Notes: generated by a model not told the origin, from the sequence alone. 21,849 nucleotides of DNA from Pseudomonadota bacterium (GCA_023391815.1 JAEWAF010000092.1:1-21849), one strand, 5' to 3'; counted from the first letter of the stretch, positions 7,248 to 15,069 are shown. A program made the numbers and translations.

Positions 7248-8933
7248 ATGAACGAGAATACCTATGACGCCATTGTCGTCGGCACCGGCATCAGTGGCGG
7301 CTGGGCGGCCAAGGAGCTGACCGAAAAGGGTTTGAAGACGCTGGTCCTGGATCGGGGCCGGATGGTGAGGCACGTGCAGGACTACCCCACCGCCACCACG
7401 GATCTATGGGATTTTCCATATGCGGGGCGCGCCACCGCTGAAGAGTTGAGGCAGCACGAAACCGCGGCCCGAACGGGCTACGCGGTCACGCAGGCGACCA
7501 AACATTGGTGGGTGGACGACAGCGAGTTCCCGTACACCGAGAAGCAGCGCTTCGACTGGATCCGCGGCTATCACGTCGGCGGCCGCTCCATCATGTGGGG
7601 CCGGCAAAGCTATCGCTGGAGCCCGATGGACTTCGAGGCCAACGCCAAGGACGGAATCGCGGTCGACTGGCCGATCCGCTACGACGACCTCGCGCCCTGG
7701 TACGACCATGTCGAGCAGTTCATCGGCGTCAGCGGTCAGAACGAGGGGTTCGCGCAGCTGCCCGACGGCAAGTTCCTGCCGCCGATGGAGATGAACTGCG
7801 TCGAGAAACATTTCAAACAGGCGGTGGCCGACAAGCTCGGGCGGCAGATGACCATCGGCCGCGTCGCGCACCTGACGGCGCCGCTGGCGCACAGCCCGCA
7901 ACGTGGCACCTGCCAGTACCGGAACATGTGTATCCGAGGGTGTCCGTTCGGTGCGTACTTTAGCAGCCAGTCGAGCACGCTGCCCGCCGCCGAAAAGACC
8001 GGCAACATGACGCTGCGGCCCAACTCCATCGTTTACGAAATCATTTACGACGACAAGAAAGGCCGCGCTTCCGGCGTGCGCGTGCTCGACGCCGAGACCC
8101 GGCAGCAGACGGACTACTTCGCCAAAGTGATTTTCCTGTGCGCGTCGACCTTCGGCTCGACGTACATCATGATGAACTCGATCTCCAGCCGCTTCCCGAA
8201 CGGCTTCGGCAACGACAGCGGCGAGCTCGGCTGCAACATCATGGACCACCAGCTCGAAATCGGCGCCCGCGCCATGGTCGACGGCTTCGATGAGATGTAC
8301 TACACCGGTCGCCGGCCGAACGGGATTTACATTCCCCGATATCGGAACGTCGGCAAGGACAAGCGCGATTATCTGCGTGGCTTCGGCTATCAAGGCGGCG
8401 CTTCGCGCGGCGGTTGGACCGGGCTGATGCTCGATACCAAGCTGGGCGAAGAGCTGAAGGAGCGCGCGGCGCAGCCGGGCCCGTGGTACATGGGGCTGGG
8501 CGGTTTCGGTGAGATCCTGCCGTATCACGAAAATCGAGTGACCATGGATCATTCCAAGAAGGACAAGTACGGCATGCCGGTGCTCGCGTTCGACGCCGTG
8601 CTCCGACAGAACGAGCTGGCGATGCGGAAAGACATGGCGAACGACGCGGCCGAAATGCTCGAGGCGGCCGGCTATCGCAACGTGCGCTCCTACGATAACC
8701 AGATGGGTATCGGCTTGGGCATTCACGAGATGGGCACGGCACGCATGGGGCGCGATCCCAAGACGTCCGTGCTCAACGGCTGGAACCAGGTGCACGCTTG
8801 CAAGAACGTCTATGTCACGGACGGTTCGTGCATGACGTCCGCGGCGTGCCAGAACCCGTCGCTGACCTACATGGCCTTGACCGCGCGTGCCTGCAACCAC
8901 GCGGTCGAAGAACTGAAGCGCATGAACATCTGA
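7248..8933 (+). CDS. GMC-family FAD-dependent dehydrogenase with putative 3Fe-4S cysteine motif (large subunit)
   Basis: A 561-residue GMC oxidoreductase of the gluconate 2-dehydrogenase/FAD-glucose dehydrogenase alpha-subunit type, probably oxidising a sugar, sugar acid or alcohol in the periplasm. The FAD-binding GTGISGG is at residues 12-18 and the second FAD loop GGRSIMWGRQ at 111-120. H493 (GIHEMGTARMG) and N536 (CQNPSLTYMAL) occupy the positions of the GMC catalytic His/Asn pair. C222-x5-C228-x3-C232 matches the cysteine spacing of the 3Fe-4S cluster in Burkholderia FAD-glucose dehydrogenase (family knowledge). It has no signal peptide and would be exported as a complex with the Tat-signal protein encoded 10 bases downstream. 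No cytochrome c subunit gene is adjacent, so the electron acceptor is unknown. Confidence 0.88.
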   Translation: MNENTYDAIVVGTGISGGWAAKELTEKGLKTLVLDRGRMVRHVQDYPTATTDLWDFPYAGRATAEELRQHETAARTGYAVTQATKHWWVDDSEFPYTEKQRFDWIRGYHVGGRSIMWGRQSYRWSPMDFEANAKDGIAVDWPIRYDDLAPWYDHVEQFIGVSGQNEGFAQLPDGKFLPPMEMNCVEKHFKQAVADKLGRQMTIGRVAHLTAPLAHSPQRGTCQYRNMCIRGCPFGAYFSSQSSTLPAAEKTGNMTLRPNSIVYEIIYDDKKGRASGVRVLDAETRQQTDYFAKVIFLCASTFGSTYIMMNSISSRFPNGFGNDSGELGCNIMDHQLEIGARAMVDGFDEMYYTGRRPNGIYIPRYRNVGKDKRDYLRGFGYQGGASRGGWTGLMLDTKLGEELKERAAQPGPWYMGLGGFGEILPYHENRVTMDHSKKDKYGMPVLAFDAVLRQNELAMRKDMANDAAEMLEAAGYRNVRSYDNQMGIGLGIHEMGTARMGRDPKTSVLNGWNQVHACKNVYVTDGSCMTSAACQNPSLTYMALTARACNHAVEELKRMNI

Positions 8934-8943
8934 GGTCGCCGCC

Positions 8944-9579
8944 ATGAGTCTCGACAATTTGAATACGAATCGTCGCGAGGTGCTGCAGCGGGTCGCCTAC
9001 CTGATGGGCGGCGCGGTCTCGGCGCCTGCGATTCTCGGCATGCTCAATGGCTGCGCGCCCAAGAAGGAGGCGTTGAGCTGGCAGCCGGTTTTCTTCACTC
9101 CGGAACAAGGCGCGATCGTGGCCGAGGTGGCCGAGATCATCATCCCGCGCACCAGTACGCCTGGCGCCAAGGATGTCGGTGTGCCCGGCTTCATCGACAC
9201 CATGCTCAAGGATGTCTACGAGCAGGTCGATCGAGATCGTTATCTGGCCGGCCTGAAGGAATTCGACGACGCCGCCCGCAAAGCGCATGGCAAAGGTTTC
9301 ATCGAGCTGAGCAAAGCGCAGCAGACCGAGCAGGTGAAGAAATTCAACGACGACGCGATCGCGACCGAGCTGGCCTACGACCCGCGCCCGAAAAACCTGC
9401 AGCGGCCGTTCATTCTCATGACACGCGAGCTGACGCTGCTGGGTTTTTTCTGTTCGGAAGCCGGCGCCACGCAAGTCTTGCAGTACGTCGCCGTGCCGGG
9501 CGGTTATCAGCCCTGCGTGCCCATCGCCCAAGCAGGCAACGGCAAGGCTTGGGCACAGGAAGCGATGGGACGTCTCTAA
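8944..9579 (+). CDS. Gluconate 2-dehydrogenase subunit 3-family protein (Tat-exported small subunit)
   Basis: A 211-residue protein of the gluconate 2-dehydrogenase subunit 3 family, the gamma/hitchhiker partner of membrane GMC dehydrogenases. Residues 9-14 (NRREVL) are a twin-arginine motif, followed by a hydrophobic stretch to residue 36. C37 after LNG could be a lipidation site, making it a Tat lipoprotein. The body contains FTPEQGAIVAEVAEIIIPRT (about residues 51-70) and GVPGFIDTML (77-86), hallmarks of the family. Its known role is to carry the folded flavoprotein across the inner membrane and anchor it. A GAGG site about 8 bases before the ATG supports the start. It follows the large subunit by 10 bases; in the best-studied glucose dehydrogenase operon the order is reversed and a cytochrome follows. 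Its stop lies 3 bases from that of a convergent gene. Confidence 0.88.
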   Translation: MSLDNLNTNRREVLQRVAYLMGGAVSAPAILGMLNGCAPKKEALSWQPVFFTPEQGAIVAEVAEIIIPRTSTPGAKDVGVPGFIDTMLKDVYEQVDRDRYLAGLKEFDDAARKAHGKGFIELSKAQQTEQVKKFNDDAIATELAYDPRPKNLQRPFILMTRELTLLGFFCSEAGATQVLQYVAVPGGYQPCVPIAQAGNGKAWAQEAMGRL

Positions 9580-9582
9580 CCC

Positions 9583-10521
9583 TCAGCGACGCAGCAGCCG
9601 GCGGCGTAAAAAGCCGCCGGTGTTGGTCGACTCGAACATCAACAACAAGCCGAGCGCGACCAGCAGCGGCAGAATTTCAAACACCGCGCGATAGGCCAGC
9701 ACCGCGCCGAGCAGTTTTGCCGGCGGCACCTGCGGCAACATCAATAACAGGGCCGCTTCCAGCACGCCCAGTCCGGCCGGCACGTTGCTGAGCTGGCCGG
9801 CCACGAAGGCGATGCAGTAGATGGCGATGAACGCGGGCCAGCTCATGTTCAATTCATCGGGCATGAACAGATAAAGAATGCCCGTCATCAGCGAAATCTG
9901 CATCAGCCCGACGATCAGCTGCAGCGCCGTGTCACGAAGGGTCGGCACCGGCAACGTCTGACCTCCGATCGTCAGCGGCGTCTTGCGGCGGATCACGAAC
10001 GTCAACCAGCCGATGTCCTTCGCGAGGCCGATCGCACCGAGCAACAGCACCATGCCCGTCGAGAGCCGCAATGCTTGCGCGGCCGTGTCGGCGTTGAGTA
10101 GAAGTGACAAATCGATCAACCAGCCGACGCTGAAGAAATAAGGCATCGCGGCTATGACCACGACCGCGGCAACTTCTCGCGCCGACAAGCCGACGGTCGC
10201 ATACATTCGATAACGCAAGGCGCCGCCACTGACGAGCGCGAGGCCGATCGCACGGCCGATCGGATTGGAGATGAGGGCGGTTCTGAATGCGATGCCGTAC
10301 ATCGCGCGACCGCTCGCCATTCGTACGGCGATGCCTTCGTAGATTCCGACCAGCGCATACACGCCCGCGCTGAACAGCAGGCCCAGCAACATCGTGGCGG
10401 GTGGCTGCGCCAGCACCTGTTGCTTCACGTCGTGGAAATCGATGCTCTCGAGCCGATTGACCAGCACCCAACCGGCCAGCACCAGCATCGGAATCCACAG
10501 CAGCGGGGCCCATCTCTTCAT
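9583..10521 (-). CDS. Integral membrane protein, lysylphosphatidylglycerol synthase TM/UPF0104 family
   Basis: A 312-residue polytopic inner-membrane protein with about 7-8 hydrophobic segments, beginning at residues 5-22. It resembles the flippase-like N-terminal half of MprF, the LPG_synthase_TM/UPF0104 group. Supporting motifs are SNPIGRAIGLALVSGGALRYR (85-105), SNVPAGLGVLEAALL (245-259) and YRAVFEILPL (277-286). It lacks the soluble aminoacyl-transferase half, so it cannot itself be a full LPG synthase. Transport or flipping of a lipid is plausible but unproven. The ATG is preceded by only a weak GAGATGA. It converges on the Tat small-subunit gene with 3 bases between stops and no terminator between them. 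Confidence 0.8.
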   Translation of the reverse strand: MKRWAPLLWIPMLVLAGWVLVNRLESIDFHDVKQQVLAQPPATMLLGLLFSAGVYALVGIYEGIAVRMASGRAMYGIAFRTALISNPIGRAIGLALVSGGALRYRMYATVGLSAREVAAVVVIAAMPYFFSVGWLIDLSLLLNADTAAQALRLSTGMVLLLGAIGLAKDIGWLTFVIRRKTPLTIGGQTLPVPTLRDTALQLIVGLMQISLMTGILYLFMPDELNMSWPAFIAIYCIAFVAGQLSNVPAGLGVLEAALLLMLPQVPPAKLLGAVLAYRAVFEILPLLVALGLLLMFESTNTGGFLRRRLLRR

Positions 10522-10767
10522 GTGGCGGGATCATCTCAAATCGGCCGGTTCGCGCGAGGGGCCGAAGTCGATGCAATTCATTCGGGTGGACGCGCGTTCC
10601 GCGCTGCCTGATTAAAACCCCGCCCGCTCACCCGTGATTCTTGGGGGCGCTGCGCGCCCGGGCCCGCCATGCACGCGTGCCGCGCCTGCGCGGGGCAGGT
10701 GCCCGCACCGACTCAGGTCGGAGGCGGGCATTAGCAGAGAGCGGTTGTGTCGGGGGCCGCCCTTTGA
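10522..10767. other. Hairpin-rich intergenic region
   Basis: This 246-base gap between two minus-strand genes contains an unusual density of GC-rich dyads: 10645-10659 (GGGCGC-TGC-GCGCCC), a 10-bp palindrome at 10671-10680 (GCACGCGTGC), 10685-10699 (CCTGC, 5-base loop, GCAGG), and a two-tier hairpin at 10700-10730. None is followed by a T-tract on either strand. I see no gene. The promoter of the 10521 gene should lie toward 10522-10620; no convincing boxes were found. Confidence 0.7.
10700..10730 (-). terminator. Strong hairpin downstream of the halogenase gene (possible terminator or REP-like element)
   Basis: The outer arms TGCCCGC and GCGGGCA and inner arms CCGAC and GTCGG pair around a TCAG loop, with one to two unpaired bases between tiers, for 12 base pairs in 31 bases. 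It begins 37 bases beyond the halogenase stop. There is no U-tract on the minus-strand side, so an intrinsic terminator is not established; 3'-end protection or a dispersed palindromic repeat are alternatives. Confidence 0.45.
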
Positions 10768-12297
10768 TCAGTTGCCCGAGCGAAGCGGCGCCGGCTGGGC
10801 CGCGCAGTGCTGGCGAACGAAATCCATGTGCTTCGGCATGGCGCCGGCGCAGTTGGCGATGACGGAGCGAATCTGCAGCACGCGGCGGCGTGATTCTTCG
10901 GCGGATAACGTGTCGCAGACGGGATCGTAGCCGCGCGGCAGGATGCCCTGGCCGATGAAGACTGCGAACCAGCTGGTGTCGGTGAACAGCTCGGTGTCCT
11001 GACGGAAGATTCGCCCCCGGCTGCGGAACAGCTTCATCCTTTGCTTCAGGCTGTCCGGAATGCTCATGGTGCGGCACTCGTTCCAGAGTGGCGAGTCATC
11101 GCGCGTCGTCGCGTGATAGTGAAGGATCAGGAAGTCGCGAATGCGCTCGAACTCGAAGGTGCAGGCGCGGTTGTACTCCTCGATGTCCGCGGCTTCGAAG
11201 TGGCGGTCGGGAAACAGCGAGAGAAGTCGCGCGATGCCGCTCTGGATCAGGTGAATGCTGGTGGACTCGAGCGGCTCCATGAATCCCGCCGCAAGGCCGA
11301 TGGCCACACAGTTCTTGATCCAGAAATGCTTTCGGCGTCCGGTCACGAACTTGAGCACTCGCGGGTCGGCGAGCGGCCGTCCGTCGAGATTGGCGAGCAA
11401 CGTTCGCGCCGCCTCGTCATCGCTCACGTGATTGCTCGAGTACACATAGCCATTACCAGTGCGATGCTGCAACGGAATGCGCCACTGCCACCCGGCGCTG
11501 CGCGCGGTGGAGCGCGTGTAGGGCGAGGTCTCGCCTACAGTTTCACAAGGCACGGCCACCGCGCGGTCGCAAGGCAGCCAGTGAGTCCAATTCTCATAAC
11601 CGCTCTCGAGCGCCTGCTCGATGAGCAGGCCGCGAAATCCGGAGCAGTCGATGAACAGATCCGCCTCGATGCGCTCCCCGCTCGCGAGCTGCACCGACTT
11701 GATGAACCCACTCTCGCCATCGAGCTGCACGTCCACCACCTTGCCTTCGGTGCGCACTACGCCGCGTTTCTCCGCGTAGTTGCGCAGGTAGCGCGCATAC
11801 AGCATCGCGTCGAAGTGAAATGCGTACGAGAGCGTCGCGAGCGGCGTGTTACCTGCCTGCACTGGACGCATGAACCGGTCATTGCGTGCGGCGACGGCGG
11901 GCAGTGAATAATCATCGAGATCGGTCGGCTCGCCGAGCGAACGTAGTTTCAGCCACCAGGCATGAAACGAAACGCCCTTGATGTCGGTGCCGTAGGGGCC
12001 GAAGGGATGCAAATATCTGCGGCCGATGGCGGCCCAGTCGACGAACTCGATGCCGAGCTTGAACGTGCCCTGGGTCTGGCGCACGAAGTCGTTCTCATCC
12101 AGACCGAGCAGCCGGTTGAAGACCGAGATCATGGGAATGGTCGCCTCGCCGACGCCCACGGTGCCGATCTCTTCGGACTCGACGACCCGAATCGCGCAGT
12201 AATCGTTCTGGAGTACCTGCGAAAGCGCGGCGGCCGTCATCCAGCCGGCCGTGCCGCCACCCACGATGAGCACGTTACGAATTCTCTTGTCGGACAC
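10768..12297 (-). CDS. Tryptophan halogenase-family flavin-dependent protein
   Basis: A 509-residue flavin-dependent halogenase-family protein. The FAD-binding GGGTAGW is at residues 13-19 and GVGEATIP at 48-55. K80 (QGTFKLGIEF) aligns with PrnA Lys79, the catalytic lysine; E344 in MEPLEST aligns with PrnA Glu346; WQWRIP at 270-275 matches the WxWxIP signature of halogenases. Known enzymes use FADH2, O2 and halide to halogenate tryptophan or other aromatics. No flavin reductase gene is nearby. An ATG at 12363 would add 22 residues, but the GTG at 12297 has a strong AAGGGGA four bases upstream and starts directly at the Rossmann fold, so it is preferred. It diverges from a TonB-dependent receptor, a context common for this family in Caulobacter, Xanthomonas and Alteromonas relatives. 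True substrate unknown. Confidence 0.9.
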   Translation of the reverse strand: MSDKRIRNVLIVGGGTAGWMTAAALSQVLQNDYCAIRVVESEEIGTVGVGEATIPMISVFNRLLGLDENDFVRQTQGTFKLGIEFVDWAAIGRRYLHPFGPYGTDIKGVSFHAWWLKLRSLGEPTDLDDYSLPAVAARNDRFMRPVQAGNTPLATLSYAFHFDAMLYARYLRNYAEKRGVVRTEGKVVDVQLDGESGFIKSVQLASGERIEADLFIDCSGFRGLLIEQALESGYENWTHWLPCDRAVAVPCETVGETSPYTRSTARSAGWQWRIPLQHRTGNGYVYSSNHVSDDEAARTLLANLDGRPLADPRVLKFVTGRRKHFWIKNCVAIGLAAGFMEPLESTSIHLIQSGIARLLSLFPDRHFEAADIEEYNRACTFEFERIRDFLILHYHATTRDDSPLWNECRTMSIPDSLKQRMKLFRSRGRIFRQDTELFTDTSWFAVFIGQGILPRGYDPVCDTLSAEESRRRVLQIRSVIANCAGAMPKHMDFVRQHCAAQPAPLRSGN

Positions 12298-12301
12298 GGC
12301 T

Positions 12302-12308
12302 TCCCCTT
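12302..12308 (-). promoter_or_regulatory. Ribosome-binding site fixing the GTG start of the halogenase
   Basis: On the minus strand AAGGGGA is followed by AGCC and then GTG. This decides for the GTG at 12297 over the ATG at 12363, which has no comparable site. Confidence 0.65.
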
Positions 12309-12513
12309 GCCTGTGCGCGCGACCGGCGCCGGAACGCGAGCGCGGCTGTATCAAATGGACCACAAGGTCGTTCGGTGAAGCCTACGTGCTCGGCAGCGAA
12401 AATGTCCAGCGATAGTCAATTCGAACAATAACTTCAGCCTGCGCCAGGACCGCAGCATTGGCGGAATTCGATAACTTCGCGGTAGCGCGCAAGATCTGCG
12501 ACTCAAAAATATT

Positions 12514-12543
12514 TGGACAGCGCTGTCATCCTGCCCTTAGGAT
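12514..12543 (+). promoter_or_regulatory. Candidate promoter of the TonB-receptor gene
   Basis: TGGACA at 12514-12519 resembles a -35 box and TAGGAT at 12538-12543 a -10 box, with an 18-base spacer. Transcription would start near 12550 and give a leader of about 100 bases. The -10 box lies inside a short inverted repeat, ATCCT-GCCCTT-AGGAT (12528-12543). Box matches are partial, so this is a candidate only; its overlap with the palindrome at 12516-12527 adds weight. Confidence 0.4.
12516..12527. promoter_or_regulatory. Perfect palindrome GACAGCGCTGTC, LacI-type operator candidate
   Basis: The 12 bases are fully self-complementary with a central CG step, the usual form of LacI/GalR-family operators. 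They overlap the proposed -35 box and spacer of the TonB-receptor promoter, where a bound repressor would block polymerase. No LacI-family gene is in this window, so the regulator would be encoded elsewhere. TonB-receptor genes for sugar uptake in related bacteria are often under LacI-family control (family knowledge). Confidence 0.5.
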
Positions 12544-12571
12544 GTCGGCCCAGCAGCGCAGTCGGGACGCC

Positions 12572-12609
12572 CCTGACCGCACAGGTCAGGCGTTGGCTCC
12601 CGGCAACGC
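12572..12609 (+). promoter_or_regulatory. Two abutting leader hairpins upstream of the TonB-receptor gene
   Basis: CCTGACC (12572-12578) pairs perfectly with GGTCAGG (12584-12590) around a 5-base loop, and GCGTTG (12590-12595) pairs with CAACGC (12604-12609) around an 8-base loop. Both lie in the presumed leader, 44 bases or more before the ATG. They could affect stability or act in attenuation, or bind protein as DNA dyads. No match to a known riboswitch was recognised. Confidence 0.4.
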
Positions 12610-12653
12610 TCGTAGCAACCATGGAACAAGCGCAAGAAATTGGGGGATGAGAC

Positions 12654-15017
12654 ATGCGAAAGGTGCCTTTGATACTGGGTGGGGTAGGCATTTGCTTCTC
12701 CATGTCGGCGGGCGTGCAGGCTGCCGAAACGGGCGAGGCGGGGTTGGAAACCGTTACCGTCACCGCCACCCGGCGCGAGACGAATCTGCAGGAAACGCCG
12801 CTGGCGATCTCGGCGTTCACCCAGGAAAACCTCAGCGAGAATCACGTCTCGACGCTGCTCGACATGCGCGGCCTCGTGCCCAATCTGCAATTCTTTTCGA
12901 ACGGCGATCACGCCGTGCCGCTGGTTTTCATTCGCGGCCTCGGCACGCGCAATCAGACGGAAGCGGGCGATCAGGGCATCGCGTTCTACACTGACGGCGT
13001 GTTCTCGGCTCGTTCCCAGGGCACGACCGTGATGATGTACGACCTCGATGGCGCCGAGGTGCTGCGCGGTCCGCAGGGCACGCTGTTCGGACGTAACTCA
13101 ACGGGTGGTGCCGTGTCGCTTCGTTCGGCGAAACCACGTCTGGATGGCTTCGATGCTTCGGGCGAGATCGCCGCGGGCAGTTATTCGATGCTGCAGCTCC
13201 GCGGCATGGCGAATGTGCCGATCACGGAAACGTGGGCGATCCGCGTCGCTGGCGCAAAGGATGAGCAGGAAGGACAGACCAAGTACGCCCCGGGCAATCA
13301 GTTTGCTTCCGCGCGCAAGTACGGCACGGTCGATCTCAGCTCGTTCAGAGTCAGCTCGCTGTTCGAGCCGACCGACGACGTGAAATGGCACCTCGTCTAC
13401 GAAAACTTCCGCAATCGCGGGACCGGCGATGTCGCCAGCCAGGATTTCAAACATCGGGTCAACAATGCGACTGCCGCCGGCAATCTGGATCTGGATTCCG
13501 ACAGCTTCCGCACGCGTCTCGATGTCGGCCTCGGCGACGGTTACACCCTCAGCTACATCGGCGGCTACGCCGAATTCAGCCAGGCGCAGATGTACGGCAA
13601 CGAGCCGCAAGGCGATACGCGCAACACGGTGGACTCGAGCTACACGGGCAAGCAGCACGAGCTGCAGCTCACCAATCCATCCGAAGCACGTTTCAACTAC
13701 ACCGCCGGCCTGTACTACTTCGAGGAAGAGAACAGCATCCGGTTCGACATGCTGCACGGAAGCTGGGGCTTCACGCCTCAAGACCAGGCCACCGTGCTGT
13801 CGTCGTTCGTACAGCCGAATCGTTCATTGGAGACGCAGAGCGCGTATGCGCAGGGTACGTTCAAGTTCACCGACGACTTGCGGCTCACCGCCGGCGCCCG
13901 CTACATCGAGGATACTCGTGAGGACAAGGGCGGACGTTCGATCGACTGCACCTACGCGCTGCGCGGCGACCTGCCGACCAACCTCGCGCGCAACGCGGCT
14001 GCACTGAACGGGGCGCAGGGTTGTTACTACCGCCAGTACAACGACATGAAAGGCGACTGGAACAAGACGACCTGGATGGCGCGCGGCGAATATGATCTGA
14101 CCGATTCGGTCATGATGTATCTATCGTACGAGACTGGCTGGAAATCCGGCGTCTTGCAGGATGGCAGGGGCTACGACGACCTCGTGACGCCCAGCGGCGC
14201 GCTCGACTTCTCACGCAACAACTCTCTGTTGCAGCGGCCTGAAGAGGTCAACAGCACCGAGCTCGGCATCAAGACGGATTTCAGGGACTGGCGGCTGAGC
14301 GCCAACGTGTTCTACATGGACTTCTCCGACATGCAGGTCACCGGCGCCGTGAACGATCCGGTCACCGGCCAGTCGACGTTGGTCAGCACCAACGCGGGCG
14401 GCGCCACCATCAAGGGCCTGGAACTGGAGGCTTCGGCGGGGCTGTTCGACGGCGCGGGCCAGCTCGCTGCGACGTTCGCGTACCTGAATGCGAAGTACGA
14501 CGACTTCGTGGGCAGCTCGCAGGACTTCGGCAATGCGAGCGGCCGTATCTGGAACGAGTGCGGCATCGGCGTCGCGCCCGACGGCTCTTGCGTCCTGAAC
14601 CAGTTCAACTTCGCGGGCAACCGTCTGCCTTATGCGCCCGAATATCAGCTGACGGTGCAGTACTCGCACGAATTCCCGCTGCCGGGCGGGGCCGCGGTGG
14701 TGCCGCGTATTCGTGCCAGCTACTACGATGACATGTTCCTCAATTGGGAGAACCTCACCGATCGGCCCGCCGGTACCTACGACGCGAACGATCCGGGCGA
14801 AAAGGACTTCGGGCGTCAGCCTGCCTACACCATGCTGGATGCGGCCATCGCGTTCCGTTCGAGCACGAATCAATGGACCGCCGAGGCGTTCATCACCAAC
14901 GCGCTCGATGAGGCCGTCAAGACCGAAGCCTTCTACGCGCGGCCGCGGGCACGCACGTTCTACAGCTGGGGCCAGCGGCGCGAAGTGGGTGTCCGGCTCG
15001 CGTACAAGTACAAGTAA
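12654..15017 (+). CDS. TonB-dependent receptor
   Basis: A 787-residue outer-membrane active transporter driven by TonB-ExbBD. Residues 1-23 are a signal peptide (cleavage near VQA). ETVTVTA at 32-38 is the TonB box. The plug spans roughly 45-160, with RGLGTRN at 94-100 and VLRGPQGTLFGRNSTGGAV at 136-154. The remainder is the beta-barrel, ending in alternating residues REVGVRLAYKYK at the C-terminus. Length is normal for the family. GGGGGA six bases before the ATG supports the start. It diverges from a tryptophan-halogenase-family gene and is followed by a clear terminator, so it is probably monocistronic. The ligand is unknown; a glycan, aromatic or siderophore-like compound would all fit the family. 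Confidence 0.93.
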   Translation: MRKVPLILGGVGICFSMSAGVQAAETGEAGLETVTVTATRRETNLQETPLAISAFTQENLSENHVSTLLDMRGLVPNLQFFSNGDHAVPLVFIRGLGTRNQTEAGDQGIAFYTDGVFSARSQGTTVMMYDLDGAEVLRGPQGTLFGRNSTGGAVSLRSAKPRLDGFDASGEIAAGSYSMLQLRGMANVPITETWAIRVAGAKDEQEGQTKYAPGNQFASARKYGTVDLSSFRVSSLFEPTDDVKWHLVYENFRNRGTGDVASQDFKHRVNNATAAGNLDLDSDSFRTRLDVGLGDGYTLSYIGGYAEFSQAQMYGNEPQGDTRNTVDSSYTGKQHELQLTNPSEARFNYTAGLYYFEEENSIRFDMLHGSWGFTPQDQATVLSSFVQPNRSLETQSAYAQGTFKFTDDLRLTAGARYIEDTREDKGGRSIDCTYALRGDLPTNLARNAAALNGAQGCYYRQYNDMKGDWNKTTWMARGEYDLTDSVMMYLSYETGWKSGVLQDGRGYDDLVTPSGALDFSRNNSLLQRPEEVNSTELGIKTDFRDWRLSANVFYMDFSDMQVTGAVNDPVTGQSTLVSTNAGGATIKGLELEASAGLFDGAGQLAATFAYLNAKYDDFVGSSQDFGNASGRIWNECGIGVAPDGSCVLNQFNFAGNRLPYAPEYQLTVQYSHEFPLPGGAAVVPRIRASYYDDMFLNWENLTDRPAGTYDANDPGEKDFGRQPAYTMLDAAIAFRSSTNQWTAEAFITNALDEAVKTEAFYARPRARTFYSWGQRREVGVRLAYKYK

Positions 15018-15038
15018 TCGGTTTCCCAATCACACTGG

Positions 15039-15069
15039 CAGGAGGAGGGCACCTCCCGCCTCATCCTGC
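15039..15069 (+). other. Imperfect hairpin in the receptor 3' region
   Basis: GCAGGAGGAGG (15039-15049) pairs with CCTCATCCTGC (15059-15069) at 10 of 11 positions. It lies between the receptor stop and the intrinsic terminator and has no T-tract of its own. Confidence 0.4.

Larger units (their letters stand above)
12298..12653. other. Divergent control region between halogenase and TonB receptor
   Basis: This 356-base gene-free stretch should carry both divergent promoters. It contains a GC palindrome CCGGCGCCGG at 12323-12332; an imperfect direct repeat AATTCGA..ATAACTTC at 12418-12435 and 12465-12478; the A/T-rich CAAAAATATTT at 12504-12514; the operator-like palindrome at 12516-12527; a small hairpin at 12528-12543; and two abutting leader hairpins at 12572-12609. 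The halogenase promoter on the minus strand was not identified with confidence. Confidence 0.7.

Noticed and set aside
7404..8957. 517-codon minus-strand open frame
   Set aside because: Antisense to the GMC gene over its full length, with no recognisable domain or ribosome-binding site.
12298..12363. Longer N-terminus for the halogenase from an ATG at 12363
   Set aside because: The extra 22 residues resemble no halogenase N-terminus, and the GTG at 12297 has a strong ribosome-binding site immediately upstream.
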